This document shows, one piece after another, positions 7,659 to 20,190 of a DNA stretch of 64,000 bases. The notes beneath the pieces are model-generated. The model was not told where the DNA came from. It made no database searches and was given only the letters and a program-made list of their open reading frames with translations. The stretch is from NCBI RefSeq assembly GCF_036324505.1, contig NC_086369.1, positions 17,099,020 to 17,163,019 of the forward strand, written 5' to 3'. This stretch comes from Eleginops maclovinus (lineage: Eukaryota; Chordata; Actinopteri; Perciformes; Eleginopidae). The translations under genes were made by a program, and so were the position numbers. Position 1 is the stretch's first letter. Every line of letters starts with the position of its first letter.

Positions 7659-10600
7659 CTTCAGGAGCGTAACGTCAGAGCTGGAGGAGCGTAACGTCAG
7701 AGCTGGAGGAGCGTAACGTCAGAGCTTAACGTCAGAGCGCAACGTCAGAGCTTAACTTCAGAGCTTCCGGAGTGTAACATTAGAGCGTAACTTCAGAGCG
7801 TAATGTCAGAGCGTAATGTCAGAGCGTAACGTCAGAGCGTAACGTCAGAGCTGGAGGAGCGTAACGTCAGAGCGCAACGCCAGAGCAGAATGTCAGAGCG
7901 TAACGTCAGAGCGTAACGTCAGAGCATAACGTCAGAGCTGGAGGAGCGTAACGTCAGAGCTGGAGGAGCGTAACGTCAGAGCTTAACGTCAGAGCGCAAC
8001 GTCAGAGCTTAACTTCAGAGCTTCCGGAGTGTAACGTTAGAGCGTAACTTCAGAGCGTAATGTCAGAGCGTAATGTCAGAGCGTAACGTCAGAGCGTAAC
8101 GTCAGAGCTGGAGGAGCGTAACGTCAGAGCGCAACGCCAGAGCAGAACGTCAGAGCGTAACGTCAGAGCATTACATCAGAGCTGGAGGAGCGTAATGTCA
8201 GAGCGTAACGTCAGAGCGTAACGTCAGAGCGTAACGTCAGAGCGTAACGTCAGAGCGCAACGTCAGAGTGCAACGTCAGAGCTTAACTTCAGAGCTTCCG
8301 GAGTGTAACGTTAGAGCGTAACTTCAGAGCGTAATGTCAGAGCGTAATGTCAGAGCGTAATGTCAGAGCGTAATGTCAGAGCGTAACGTCAGAGCGTTAC
8401 ATCAGAGCTGGAGGAGCGTAACGTCAGAGCGCAACGCCAGAGCAGAACGTCAGAGCGTAACGTCAGAGCATTACATCAGAGCTGGAGGAGCGTAATGTCA
8501 GAGCATAACGTCAGAGCGTAACGTCAGAGCGTAACGTCAGAGCGTAACGTCAGAGCTGGAGGAGCGTAACGTCAGAGCGCAACGCCAGAGCAGAACGTCA
8601 GAGCGTAACGTCAGAGCATTACATCAGAGCTGGAGGAGCGTAATGTCAGAGCGTAACGTCAGAGCGTAACGTCAGAGCGTAACGTCAGAGCGTAACGTCA
8701 GAGCGTAACGTCAGAGCGTAACGTCAGAGCATTACATCAGAGCTGGAGGAGCATAATGTCAGAGCGTAACGTCAGAGCATTACATCAGAGCTGGAGGAGC
8801 GTAATGTCAGAGCGTAACTTCAAAGCTTCAGGAGTGTAACGTCAGAGCGTAACGTCAGAGCGTAACGTCAGAGCGTAATGTCAGAGCGGAACGTCAGAGC
8901 GTAACGTCAGAGCTGGAGGAGCGTAACGTCAGAGCATAATGTCAGAGCTGGAGGAGCGTAATGTCAGAGCGTAATGTCAGAGCGTAACGTCAGAGCGTAA
9001 AGTCAGAGCTGGAGGAGCGTGGCAACAGAGCGTAATGTCCGAGCGTAAAGTCAGAGCGTAAAGTCAGAGCGTAATGTCAGAGCGGAACGTCAGAGCGTAA
9101 TGTCAGAGCGTAATGTCAGAGCGGAACGTCAGAGCGTAATGTCAGAGCGTAATGTCAGAGCGTAACGTCAGAGCGTAAAGTCAGAGCGTAATGTCAGAGC
9201 GGAACGTCAGAGCGTAATGTCAGAGCGGAACGTCAGAGCGTAACGTCAGAGCGTAAAGTCAGAGCGTAATGTCAGAGCTGGAGGAGCGTAACGTCAGAGC
9301 GTAATGTCAGAGCGGAACGTCAGAGCGTAACGTCAGAGCGTAACGTCAGAGCGGAACGTCAGAGCTGGAGGAGCGTAACGTCAGAGCATAATGTCAGGGC
9401 TGGAGGAGCGTGGCAACAGAGCGTAATGTCAGAGCGTAACGTCAGAGCGTCAAGTCAGAGCGTAATGTCAGAGCTGGAGGAGCGTGGCAACAGAGCGTAA
9501 TGTCCGAGCGTAAAGTCAGAGCGTAACGTCAGAGCTGGAGGAGCGTGGCAACAGAGCGTAATGTCAGAGCGCAACGTCAGAGCGCAAAGTCAGAGCTGGA
9601 GGAGCGTGGCAACAGAGCGTAACGTCAGAGCGTAACGTCAGAGCGTAACGTCAGAGCGTAACGTCAGAGCTGGAGGAGCGTAGCAACAGAGCGTAATGTC
9701 AGAGCGCAACGTCAGAGCGCAACGTCAGAGCGTAACGTCAGAGCTTAACGTCAGAGCTTAACTTCAGAGCGTTACATCAGAGCTGGAGGAGCGTAATGTC
9801 AGAGCGTAATGTCAGAGCGTAACGTCAGAGCGTAACGTCAGAGCATTACATCAGAGCTGGAGGAGCGTAATGTCAGAGCGTAACTTCAAAGTTTCCGGAG
9901 TGTAACGTTAGAGCGTAACTTCAGAGCGTTACATCAGAGCTGGAGGAGCGTAATGTCAGAGCGTAACGTCAGAGCTTCAGGAGTGTAACGTTAGAGCGTA
10001 ACGTCAGAGCGTAACGTCAGATCGTAACGTCAGAGCGTAATGTCAGAGCGGAACGTCAGAGCGGAACGTCAGAGCTGGAGGAGCGTAACGTCAGAGCATA
10101 ATGTCAGAGCTGGAGGAGCGTAGCAACAGAGCGTAATGTCAGAGCGTAACGTCAGAGCGTAATGTCAGAGCGGAACGTCAGAGCGTAACGTCAGAGCTGG
10201 AGGAGCGTAGCAACAGAGCGTAATGTCAGAGCGTAATGTCAGAGCGTAACGTCAGAGCGTAATGTCAGAGCGGAACGTCAGAGCGTAGCTTCAGAGCTTC
10301 AGGAGCGTAGCGTTAGAGCGTAATTTCAGAGCGTAACGTCAGAGCGTAACGTCAGAGCGTAACGTCAGAGCGTAATGTCAGAGCTGGAGGAGAACAACGT
10401 CAGAGCTGGAGGAGCGTAACGTCAGAGCGTAACGTCAGAGCTCGAGGAGAATAACGTCAGAGCTGGAGGAGCGTAACGTCAGAGCGTAACGTCAGAGCGT
10501 AACGTCAGAGCGTAACGTCAGAGCTCGAGGAGAATAACGTCAGAGCTGGAGGAGCGTAACGTCAGAGCGTAACGTCAGAGCTCGAGGAGAATAACGTCAG

Positions 10601-13600
10601 AGCTGGAGGAGCGTAACGTCAGAGCGTAAAATCAGAGCGTAAAGTCAGAGCTTAATGTCAGAGCTGGAGGAGCGTAACGTCAGAGCGTAACGTCAGAGCG
10701 TAACGTCAGAGTGTAACTTCAGAGCTTCAGGAGCGTAACCTCAGAGCATTACGTCAGAGCTGGAGGAGCGTAACGTCAGAGCGTAACGTCAGAGCGTAAC
10801 ATCAGAGCGCAAAGTCAGAACGTAAAGTCAGAGCGTAAAGTCAGAGCGCAACGTCAGAGCATTACGTCAGAGCTGGAGGACCGTAACGTCAGAGCTGGAG
10901 GAGAATAACGTCAGAGCTGGAGGAGCGTAGCTTCAGAGCTTCAGGAGCGTAACGTTAGAGCGTAATTTCAGAGCGTAACGTCAGAGCATAACATCAGAGC
11001 TGGAGGAGCGTAACGTCAGAGCGTAAAATCAGAGCGTAAAGTCAGAGCGTAAAGTCAGAGCTTAATGTCAGAGTGTAACGTCAGAGCGTTATGTCAGACC
11101 TGGAGGAGCGTAACGTCAGAGGGTAAAGTCAGAGCGCAAAGTCAGAACGTAAAGTCAGAACGTAAAGTCAGAACGTAAAGTCAGAGCGTAAAGTCAGAGC
11201 ATTACGTCAGAGCTGGAGGACCGTAACGTCAGAGCTGGAGGAGAATAACCTCAGAGCTGGAGGAGCGTAGCTTCAGAGCTTCAGGAGCGTAACGTTAGAG
11301 CGTAATTTCAGAGCGTAACGTTAGAGCGTAACGTCAGAGCGTAACGTCAGAGCGTAATGTCAGAGCTGGAGGAGCGTAACGTCAGAGCGTAACGTCAGAG
11401 CGTAACGTCAGAGCGTAACGTCAGAGCGTAACGTCAGAGTGTAACTTCAGAGCTTCAGGAGCGTAACCTCAGAGCATTACGTCAGAGCTGGAGGAGCGTA
11501 ACGTCAGAGCGTAACATCAGAGCGCAAAGTCAGAACGTAAAGTCAGAGCGTAAAGTCAGAGCGCAACGTCAGAGCATTACGTCAGAGCTGGAGGACCGTA
11601 ACGTCAGAGCTGGAGGAGAATAACGTCAGAGCTGGAGGAGCGTAGCTTCAGAGCTTCAGGAGCGTAACGTTAGAGCGTAATTTCAGAGCGTAACGTCAGA
11701 GCATAACATCAGAGCTGGAGGAGCGTAACGTCAGAGCGTAAAATCAGAGCGTAAAGTCAGAGCGTAAAGTCAGAGCTTAATGTCAGAGTGTAACGTCAGA
11801 GCGTTATGTCAGACCTGGAGGAGCGTAACGTCAGAGGGTAAAGTCAGAGCGCAAAGTCAGAACGTAAAGTCAGAACGTAAAGTCAGAACGTAAAGTCAGA
11901 GCGTAAAGTCAGAGCATTACGTCAGAGCTGGAGGACCGTAACGTCAGAGCTGGAGGAGAATAACCTCAGAGCTGGAGGAGCGTAGCTTCAGAGCTTCAGG
12001 AGCGTAACGTTAGAGCGTAATTTCAGAGCGTAACGTTAGAGCGTACGTCAGAGCGTAACGTCAGAGCGTAATGTCAGAGCTGGAGGAGCGTAACGTCAGA
12101 GCGTAACGTCAGAGCGTAACGTCAGAGCGTAACGTCAGAGCGTAACGTCAGAGTGTAACTTCAGAGCTTCAGGAGCGTAACCTCAGAGCATTACGTCAGA
12201 GCTGGAGGAGCGTAATGTCAGAGTGTAATGTCAGAGCGTAACGTTAGAGTGTAACTTCAGAGCTTCAGGAGCGTAACGTCAGAGCGTAACCTCAAAGCAT
12301 TACGTCAGAGCTGGAGGAGCGTAATGTCAGAGCGTAATGTCAGAGCGTAATGTCAGAGCGTAATGTCAGAGCGTAACGTCAGTGCGTAATGTCAGAGCGT
12401 AACGCCAAAGCGTAATGTCAGAGCGTAACGTCAGAGCGTAAAGTCAGAGCATAACGTCAGAGCGTAACGTCAGAGCGTAACGTCAGAGTGTAACGTCAGA
12501 GCGTAACGTCAGAGCGTAACGTCAGAGCGTAAAGTCAGAGCGTAACGTCAGAGCGTAACGTCAGAGCTGGAGGAGCATAATGTCAGAGCATAACGTCAGA
12601 GCGTAACGTCAGAGCGTAACGTCAGAGTGTAACGTCAGAGCGTAACGTCAGAGCGTAACGTCAGAGCGTAACGTCAGAGCGTAAAGTCAGAGCGTAACGT
12701 CAGAGCGTAACGTCAGAGCTGGAGGAGCATAATGTCAGAGCATTATGTCAGAGCGTAACGTCAGAGCGTAACGTCAGAGCGTAACGTCAGAGCGTAAAGT
12801 CAGAGCGTAACGTCAAAGCGTAACGTCAGAGCTGGAGGAGCATAATGTCAGAGCATAATGTCAGAGCGTAACGTCAGAGCGTAACGTCAGAGCGTAAAGT
12901 CAGAGCGTAACGTCAGAGCGTAACGTCAGAGCGTAACGTCAAAGCGTAACGTCAGAGCGTAAAGTCAGAGCGTAACGTCAAAGCGTAACGTCAGAGCGTA
13001 ACGTCAGAGCGTAACGTCAGAGCGTAACGTCAAAGCATAATGTCAGAGCGTAAAGTCAGAGCGTAACGTCAGAACTGGAGGACCGTAACGTCAGAGCGTA
13101 AAGTCAGAGCTGGAGGAGCATAATGTCAGAGCATAATGTCAGAGTGTAACGTCAGAGTGTAACGTCAGAGCGTAAAGTCAGAGCGTAACGTCAGAGCTGG
13201 AGGACCGTAACGTCAGAGCGTAAAGTCAGAGCTGGAGGAGCATAATGTCAGAGCATAATGTCAGAGTGTAACGTCAGAGTGTAACGTCAGAGCGTAAAGT
13301 CAGAGCGTAACGTCAGAACTGGAGGACCGTAACGTCAGAGCGTAAAGTCAGAGCTGGAGGAGCATAATGTCAGAGCATAATGTCAGAGTGTAATGTCAGA
13401 GCGTAACGTCAGAGCGTAAAGTCAGAGCGTAACGTCAGAGCGTAACGTCAGAGCGTAAAGTCAGAGCGTAAAGTCAGAGCGTAACGTCAAAGCGTAACGT
13501 CAGAGCGTAAAGTCAGAGCGTAACGTCAAAGCGTAACGTCAGAGCTGGAGGAGCATAATGTCAGAGCATAATGTCAGAGCGTAACGTCAGAGCGTAACGT

Positions 13601-13779
13601 CAGAGCGTAAAGTCAGAGCGTAAAGTCAGAGCGTAACGTCAAAGCGTAACGTCAGAGCGTAAAGTCAGAGCGTAACGTCAAAGCGTAAAGTCAGAGCTGG
13701 AGGAGCGTAACGTCAGAGCATTACGTCAGAGCTGGAGGAGCGCGACATCGGAGCGTAATGTCAGAGGTGGAGGAGCATA

Positions 13780-14030
13780 TCGTCAGAGCTGGAGGTCAGA
13801 GCTGGAGGTCGGAGCTGGAGGTCAGAGCTGGAGGTCAGAGCTTTACATTACCACGTCAGAGCTGGATGTCAGAGCTGGAGGTCAGAGCTGGAGGTCGGAG
13901 CGTGAGTTCAGAGCTGGAGGTCAGAGCTTTACATCACCACGTCAGAGCTGGATGTCAGAGCTGGAGGTCGGAGCGTGAGGTCAGAGCTGGAGGTCGGAGC
14001 GTGAGGTCAGAGCTGGTGGTCAGAGCGTAA
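13780..14030 (+). repeat. AGGTCA-type subdomain (first copy) inside the 13-bp satellite
   Basis: Units change from GTAAYGTCAGAGC to (TGGA/GTGA)GGTCAGAGC, interrupted by TTTACATYACCACGTC. The leader ACATCGGAGCGTAATGTCAG at about 13746 recurs near 18738, so this is a copy of the larger terminal subdomain. Confidence 0.9.
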
Positions 14031-17000
14031 AGTCAGAGCTTAATGTCAGAGTGTAACGTCAGAGCGTTATGTCAGACCTGGAGGAGCGTAACGTCAGAGG
14101 GTAAAGCCAGAGCGCAAAGTCAGAACGTAAAGTCAGAGCGTAAAGTCAGAGCGTAAAGTCAGAGCGTAAAGTCAGAGCGTAAAGTCAGAGCATTACGTCA
14201 GCTGGAGGACCATAACGTCAGAGCTGGAGGAGAATAACCTCAGAGCTGGAGGAGCGTAGCTTCAGAGCTTCAGGAGCGTAACGTTAGAGCGTAATTTCAG
14301 AGCGTAACGTCAGAGCGTAATGTCAGAGCTGGAGGAGCGTAACGTCAGAGCGTAACGTCAGAGCGTAACGTCAGAGCGTAATGTCAGAGCTGGAGGAGCG
14401 TAACGTCAGAGCGTAATGTCAGAGCGTAACCTCAGAGCATTACGTCAGAGCTGGAGGAGCGTAATGTCAGAGTGTAATGTCAGAGCGTAACGTTAGAGTG
14501 TAACTTCAGAGCTTCAGGAGCGTAACGTCAGAGCGTAACCTCAGAGCATTACGTCAGAGCTGGAGGAGCGTAAGGTGAGAGCGTAATGTCAGAGTGTAAT
14601 GTCAGAGCGTAATGTCAGAGCGTAACGTCAGAGCGTAACGTCAGAGCTGGAGGAGCGTAATGTCAGAGCGTAACATCAGAGTGTAACGTCAGAGCGTAAC
14701 GCCAGAGCGTAATGTCAGAGCGTAACGTCAAAGCGTAACGTCAGAGCTGGAGGAGCGTAATGTCAGAGCGTAACGTCAGAGTGTAACGTCAGAGCGTAAC
14801 GCCAGAGCGTAATGTCAGAGCGTAACGTCAGAGCTGGAGGAGCGTAATGTCAGAGCGTAACATCAGAGTGTAACGTCAGAGCGTAACGCCAGAGCGTAAT
14901 GTCAGAGCGTAACGTCAAAGCGTAACGTCAGAGCTGGAGGAGCGTAATGTCAGAGTGTAACGTCAGAGTGTAACGTCAGAGCGTAACGCCAGAGCGTAAT
15001 GTCAGAGCGTAATGTCAGAGCGTAACGTCAGAGTGTAACGCCAGAGCGTAATGTCAGAGCGTAACGTCAAAGCGTAACGTCAGAGCTGGAGGAGCGTAAC
15101 GTCAGAGCGTAACGTCAGAGCGTAACCTCAGAGCATTACGTCAGAGCTGGAGGAGCGTAATGTCAGAGTGTAATGTCAGAGCGTAACGTTAGAGTGTAAC
15201 TTCAGAGCTTCAGGAGCGTAACGTCAGAGCGTAACCTCAGAGCATTACGTCAGAGCTGGAGGAGCGTAAGGTGAGAGCGTAATGTCAGAGTGTAATGTCA
15301 GAGCGTAATGTCAGAGCGTAACGTCAGAGCGTAACGTCAGAGCTGGAGGAGCGTAATGTCAGAGCGTAACATCAGAGTGTAACGTCAGAGCGTAACGCCA
15401 GAGCGTAATGTCAGAGCGTAACGTCAAAGCGTAACGTCAGAGCTGGAGGAGCGTAATGTCAGAGCGTAACGTCAGAGTGTAACGTCAGAGCGTAACGTCA
15501 GAGCGTAACGTCAGAGCGTAAAGTCAGAGCGTAACGTCAGAGCGTAACGTCAGAGCTGGAGGAGCATAATGTCAGAGCGTAATGTCAGAGCGTAATGTCA
15601 GAGCGTAATGTCAGAGTGTAACGTCAGAGCTGGAGGAGCGTAATGTCAGAGCGTAATGTCAGAGCGTAAAGTCAGAGCGTAATGTCAGAGCGTAATGTCA
15701 GAGCTGGAGGAGCATAATGTCAGAGCGTAATGTCAGAGCGTAAAGTCAGAGCGTAAAGTCAGAGCGTAACGTCAGAGCGTAACGTCAGAGCTGGAGGAGC
15801 ATAATGTCAGAGCGTAATGTCAGAGCGTAAAGTCAGAGCGTAAAGTCAGAGCGTAACGTCAGAGCGTAACGTCAGAGCTGGAGGAGCATAATGTCAGAGC
15901 GTAATGTCAGAGCGTAATGTCAGAGCGTAACGTCAGAGCTGGAGGAGCATAATGTCAGAGCGTAATGTCAGAGCGTAATGTCAGAGCGTAATGTCAGAGC
16001 GTAATGTCAGAGCGTAACGTCAGAGCGTAACGTCAGAGCTGGAGGAGCATAATGTCAGAGCGTAATGTCAGAGCGTAATGTCAGAGCGTAATGTCAGAGC
16101 TGGAGGAGCATAATGTCAGAGCGTAATGTCAGAGCGTAATGTCAGAGCGTAATGTCAGAGCGTAATGTCAGAGTGTAACGCCAGAGCGTAATGTCAGAGC
16201 GTAACGTCAGAGCGTAACGTCAGAGCGTAATGTCAGAGCGTAATGTCAGAGTGTAACGCCAGAGCGTAATGTCAGAGCGTAACGTCAGAGCGTAACGTCA
16301 GAGCGTAACGTCAGAGCGTAACGTCAGAGCGTAACGTCAGAGCGTAACGTCAGAGCGTAACGTCAGAGCGTAATGTCAGAGTGTAACGCCAGAGCGTAAT
16401 GTCAGAGCGTAACGTCAGAGCGTAACGTCAGAGCGTAACGTCAGAGCGTAACGTCAGAGCGTAACGTTAGAGCGTAACGTCAAAGCGTAACGTCAGAGCT
16501 GGAGGAGCATAATGTCAGAGCGTAACGTCAGAGCGTAATGTCAGAGCGTAATGTCAGAGCGTAATGTCAGAGTGTAACGCCAGAGCGTAATGTCAGAGCG
16601 TAACGTCAGAGCGTAACGTCAGAGCGTAACGTCAGAGCGTAACGTCAGAGCGTAACGTTAGAGCGTAACGTCAAAGCGTAACGTCAGAGCGTAACATCAG
16701 AGCTTAACGTCAGAGTGTAACGTCAGAGCGTAACGTCAGAGCTGGAGGAGCATAATGTCAGAGCATAATGTCAGAGCGTAATGTCAGAGCGTAATGTCAG
16801 AGTGTAACGTCAGAGCGTAATGTCAGAGTGTAATGTCAGAGCGTAATGTCAGAGCGTAATGTCAGAGTGTAACGTCAGAGCGTAATGTCAGAGCGTAATG
16901 TCAGAGCGTAATGTCAGAGCGTAATGTCAGAGCGTAAAGTCAGAGCGTAACGTCAGAGCGTAACGTCAGAGCTGGAGGAGCATAATGTCAGAGCGTAATG

Positions 17001-18779
17001 TCAGAGCGTAATGTCAGAGCGTAATGTCAGAGCTGGAGGAGCATAATGTCAGAGCGTAATGTCAGAGCGTAATGTCAGAGCTGGAGGAGCATAATGTCAG
17101 AGCGTAATGTCAGAGCGTAATGTCAGAGCGTAATGTCAGAGCGTAATGTCAGAGCGTAATGTCAGAGTGTAACGCCAGAGCGTAATGTCAGAGCGTAACG
17201 TCAGAGCGTAACGTCAGAGCGTAATGTCAGAGCGTAATGTCAGAGTGTAACGCCAGAGCGTAATGTCAGAGCGTAACGTCAGAGCGTAACGTCAGAGCGT
17301 AACGTCAGAGCGTAACGTCAGAGCGTAACGTCAGAGCGTAACGTCAGAGCGTAACGTCAGAGCGTAACGTCAGAGCGTAATGTCAGAGTGTAACGCCAGA
17401 GCGTAATGTCAGAGCGTAACGTCAGAGCGTAACGTCAGAGCGTAACGTCAGAGCGTAACGTCAGAGCGTAACGTTAGAGCGTAACGTCAAAGCGTAACGT
17501 CAGAGCTGGAGGAGCATAATGTCAGAGCGTAACGTCAGAGCGTAATGTCAGAGCGTAATGTCAGAGCGTAATGTCAGAGTGTAACGCCAGAGCGTAATGT
17601 CAGAGCGTAACGTCAGAGCGTAACGTCAGAGCGTAACGTCAGAGCGTAACGTCAGAGCGTAACGTTAGAGCGTAACGTCAAAGCGTAACGTCAGAGCGTA
17701 ACATCAGAGCTTAACGTCAGAGTGTAACGTCAGAGCGTAACGTCAGAGCTGGAGGAGCATAATGTCAGAGCATAATGTCAGAGCGTAATGTCAGAGCGTA
17801 ATGTCAGAGTGTAACGTCAGAGCGTAATGTCAGAGTGTAACGTCAGAGCTGGAGGAGCGTAATGTCAGAGCGTAACATCAGAGCTTAACGTCAGAGTGTA
17901 ACGTCAGAGCGTAACGTCAGAGCGTAACGTCAGAGCTGGAGGAGCATAATGTCAGAGCATAATGTCAGAGCGTAATGTCAGAGCGTAATGTCAGAGTGTA
18001 ACGTCAGAGCGTAATGTCAGTGCTGGAGGAGCGTAATGTCAGAGCGTAATGTCAGAGCTGGAGGAGCATAATGTCAGAGCATAATGTCAGAGCGTAATGT
18101 CAGAGCGTAATGTCAGAGTGTAACGTCAGAGCGTAACGTCAGTGCTGGAGGAGCGTAATGTCAGAGCGTAATGTCAGAGCGTAACGTCAGAGCGTAACGT
18201 CAGTGCTGGAGGAGCATAATGTCAGAGCGTAATGTCAGAGCGTAATGTCAGAGCGTAATGTCAGAGCGTAATGTCAGAGCGTAATGTCAGAGTGTAACGT
18301 CAGAGCTTAACGTCAGAGCGTAACGTCAGAGCTGGAGGAGCGTAATGTCAGAGCGTAACGTCAGTGCTGGAGGAGCATAATGTCAGAGCGTAATGTCAGA
18401 GTGTAACGTCAGAGCTTAACGTCAGAGCGTAACGTCAGAGCTGGAGGAGCGTAATGTCAGAGCGTAATGTCAGAGCGTAATGTCAGAGCGTAACATCAGA
18501 GCGTAAAGTCAGAGCGTAACGTCAGAGCTTAACGTCAGAGCGTAACGTCAGAGCTTAACGTCAGAGCGTAACGTCAGTGCTGGAGGAGCATAATGTCAGA
18601 GCATAATGTCAGAGCATAATGTCAGAGCGTAACGTCAGAACTGGAGGACCGTAACGTCAGAGCATTACGTCAGAGCATTACGTCAGAGCTGGAGGAGCAT
18701 AACGTCAGAGCGTAAAGTCAGAGTTGGAGGAGCGCAACATCGGAGCGTAATGTCAGAGGTGGAGGAGCATATCGTCAGA

Positions 18780-20190
18780 GCTGGAGGTCCGAGCTGGAGG
18801 TCGGAGCTGGAGGTCAGAGCTGGAGGTCAGAGCTTTACATCACCACGTCAGAGCTGGATGTCAGAGCTGGAGGTCGGAGCGTGAGGTCAGAGCTGGAGGT
18901 CGGAGCGTGAGGTCAGAGCTGGAGGTCAGAGCTTTACATCACCACGTCAGAGCTGGATGTCAGAGCTGGAGGTCGGAGCGTGAGGTCAGAGCTGGAGGTC
19001 GGAGCGTGAGGTCAGAGCTGGTGGTCAGAGCGTGAGGTCAGAGCTGGTGGTCAGAGCGTGAGGTCAGAGCTGGATGTCAGAGCTGGAGGTCGGAGCGTGA
19101 GGTCAGAGCTGGTGGTCAGAGCGTGAGGTCAGAGCGTGAGGTCAGAGCTGGATGTCAGAGCGTGAGGTCAGAGCGTGAGGTCAGAGCGTGAGGTCAGAGC
19201 TGGATGTCAGAGCTGGAGGTCAGAGCGTGAGGTCAGAGCTGGAGGTCGGAGCGTGAGGTCAGAGCTGGAGGTCAGAGCTTTACATCACCACGTCAGAGCT
19301 GGATGTCAGAGCTGGAGGTCGGAGCGTGAGGTCAGAGCTGGAGGTCGGAGCGTGAGGTCAGAGCTGGAGGTCGGAGCGTGAGGTCAGAGCTGGTGGTCAG
19401 AGCGTGAGGTCAGAGCTGGTGGTCAGAGCGTGAGGTCAGAGCTGGATGTCAGAGCTGGAGGTCGGAGCGTGAGGTCAGAGCTGGTGGTCAGAGCGTGAGG
19501 TCAGAGCGTGAGGTCAGAGCTGGATGTCAGAGCGTGAGGTCAGAGCGTGAGGTCAGAGCGTGAGGTCAGAGCGTGAGGTCAGAGCGTGAGGTCAGAGCTG
19601 GATGTCAGAGCTGGAGGTCAGAGCGTGAGGTCAGAGCTGGAGGTCGGAGCGTGAGGTCAGAGCTGGAGGTCAGAGCTTTACATCACCACGTCAGAGCTGG
19701 ATGTCAGAGCTGGAGGTCGGAGCGTGAGGTCAGAGCTGGAGGTCGGAGCGTGAGGTCAGAGCGTGAGGTCAGAGCTGGATGTCAGAGCTGGAGGTCAGAG
19801 CGTGAGGTCAGAGCTGGTGGTCAGAGCGTGAGGTCAGAGCGTGAGGTCAGAGCTGGATGTCAGAGCTGGAGGTCGGAGCGTGAGGTCAGAGCTGGTGGTC
19901 AGAGCGTGAGGTCAGAGCTGGTGGTCAGAGCGTGAGGTCAGAGCGTGAGGTCAGAGCGTGAGGTCAGAGCTGGATGTCAGAGCTGGAGGTCGGAGCGTGA
20001 GGTCAGAGCTGGAGGTCGGAGCGTGAGGTCAGAGCTGGAGGTCGGAGCGTGAGGTCAGAGCTGGTGGTCAGAGCGTGAGGTCAGAGCGTGAGGTCAGAGC
20101 TGGATGTCAGAGCTGGAGGTCAGAGCGTGAGGTCAGAGCGTGAGGTCAGAGCTGGAGGTCAGAGCTTTACATCACCACGTCAGATGTGGA
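18780..20190 (+). repeat. AGGTCA-type terminal subdomain of the 13-bp satellite
   Basis: About 1.4 kb of units TGGAGGTCAGAGC, GTGAGGTCAGAGC, TGGATGTCAGAGC and TGGTGGTCAGAGC, with a marker block CTTTACATCACCACGTCAG near 18830, 18923, 19268, 19675 and 20164. The array ends at about 20190 in unique DNA. Confidence 0.93.

Larger units (their letters stand above)
7661..20190 (+). repeat. 12.5 kb satellite of 13-bp units (GTAACGTCAGAGC)
   Basis: An uninterrupted tandem array, roughly 900 or more units. The canonical unit is GTAACGTCAGAGC with frequent GTAATGTC, GTAAAGTC, GCAACGTC and CATAATGTC variants, and a recurring 9-bp insert TGGAGGAGC. Subdomains differ: 7661-13740 and 14040-18730 are mostly GTAAYGTC units; 13790-14030 and 18780-20190 are TGGAGGTC/GTGAGGTC/TGGATGTC units. 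Several long internal duplications are visible. Short frames here (e.g. 19573-19935) just translate the unit. No gene is embedded. Confidence 0.98.

Noticed and set aside
7661..20190. Centromeric or telomeric satellite
   Set aside because: No TTAGGG repeats and no nucleosome-length unit; position 1.4 kb past a protein gene favours a local array, though subtelomeric location cannot be excluded.
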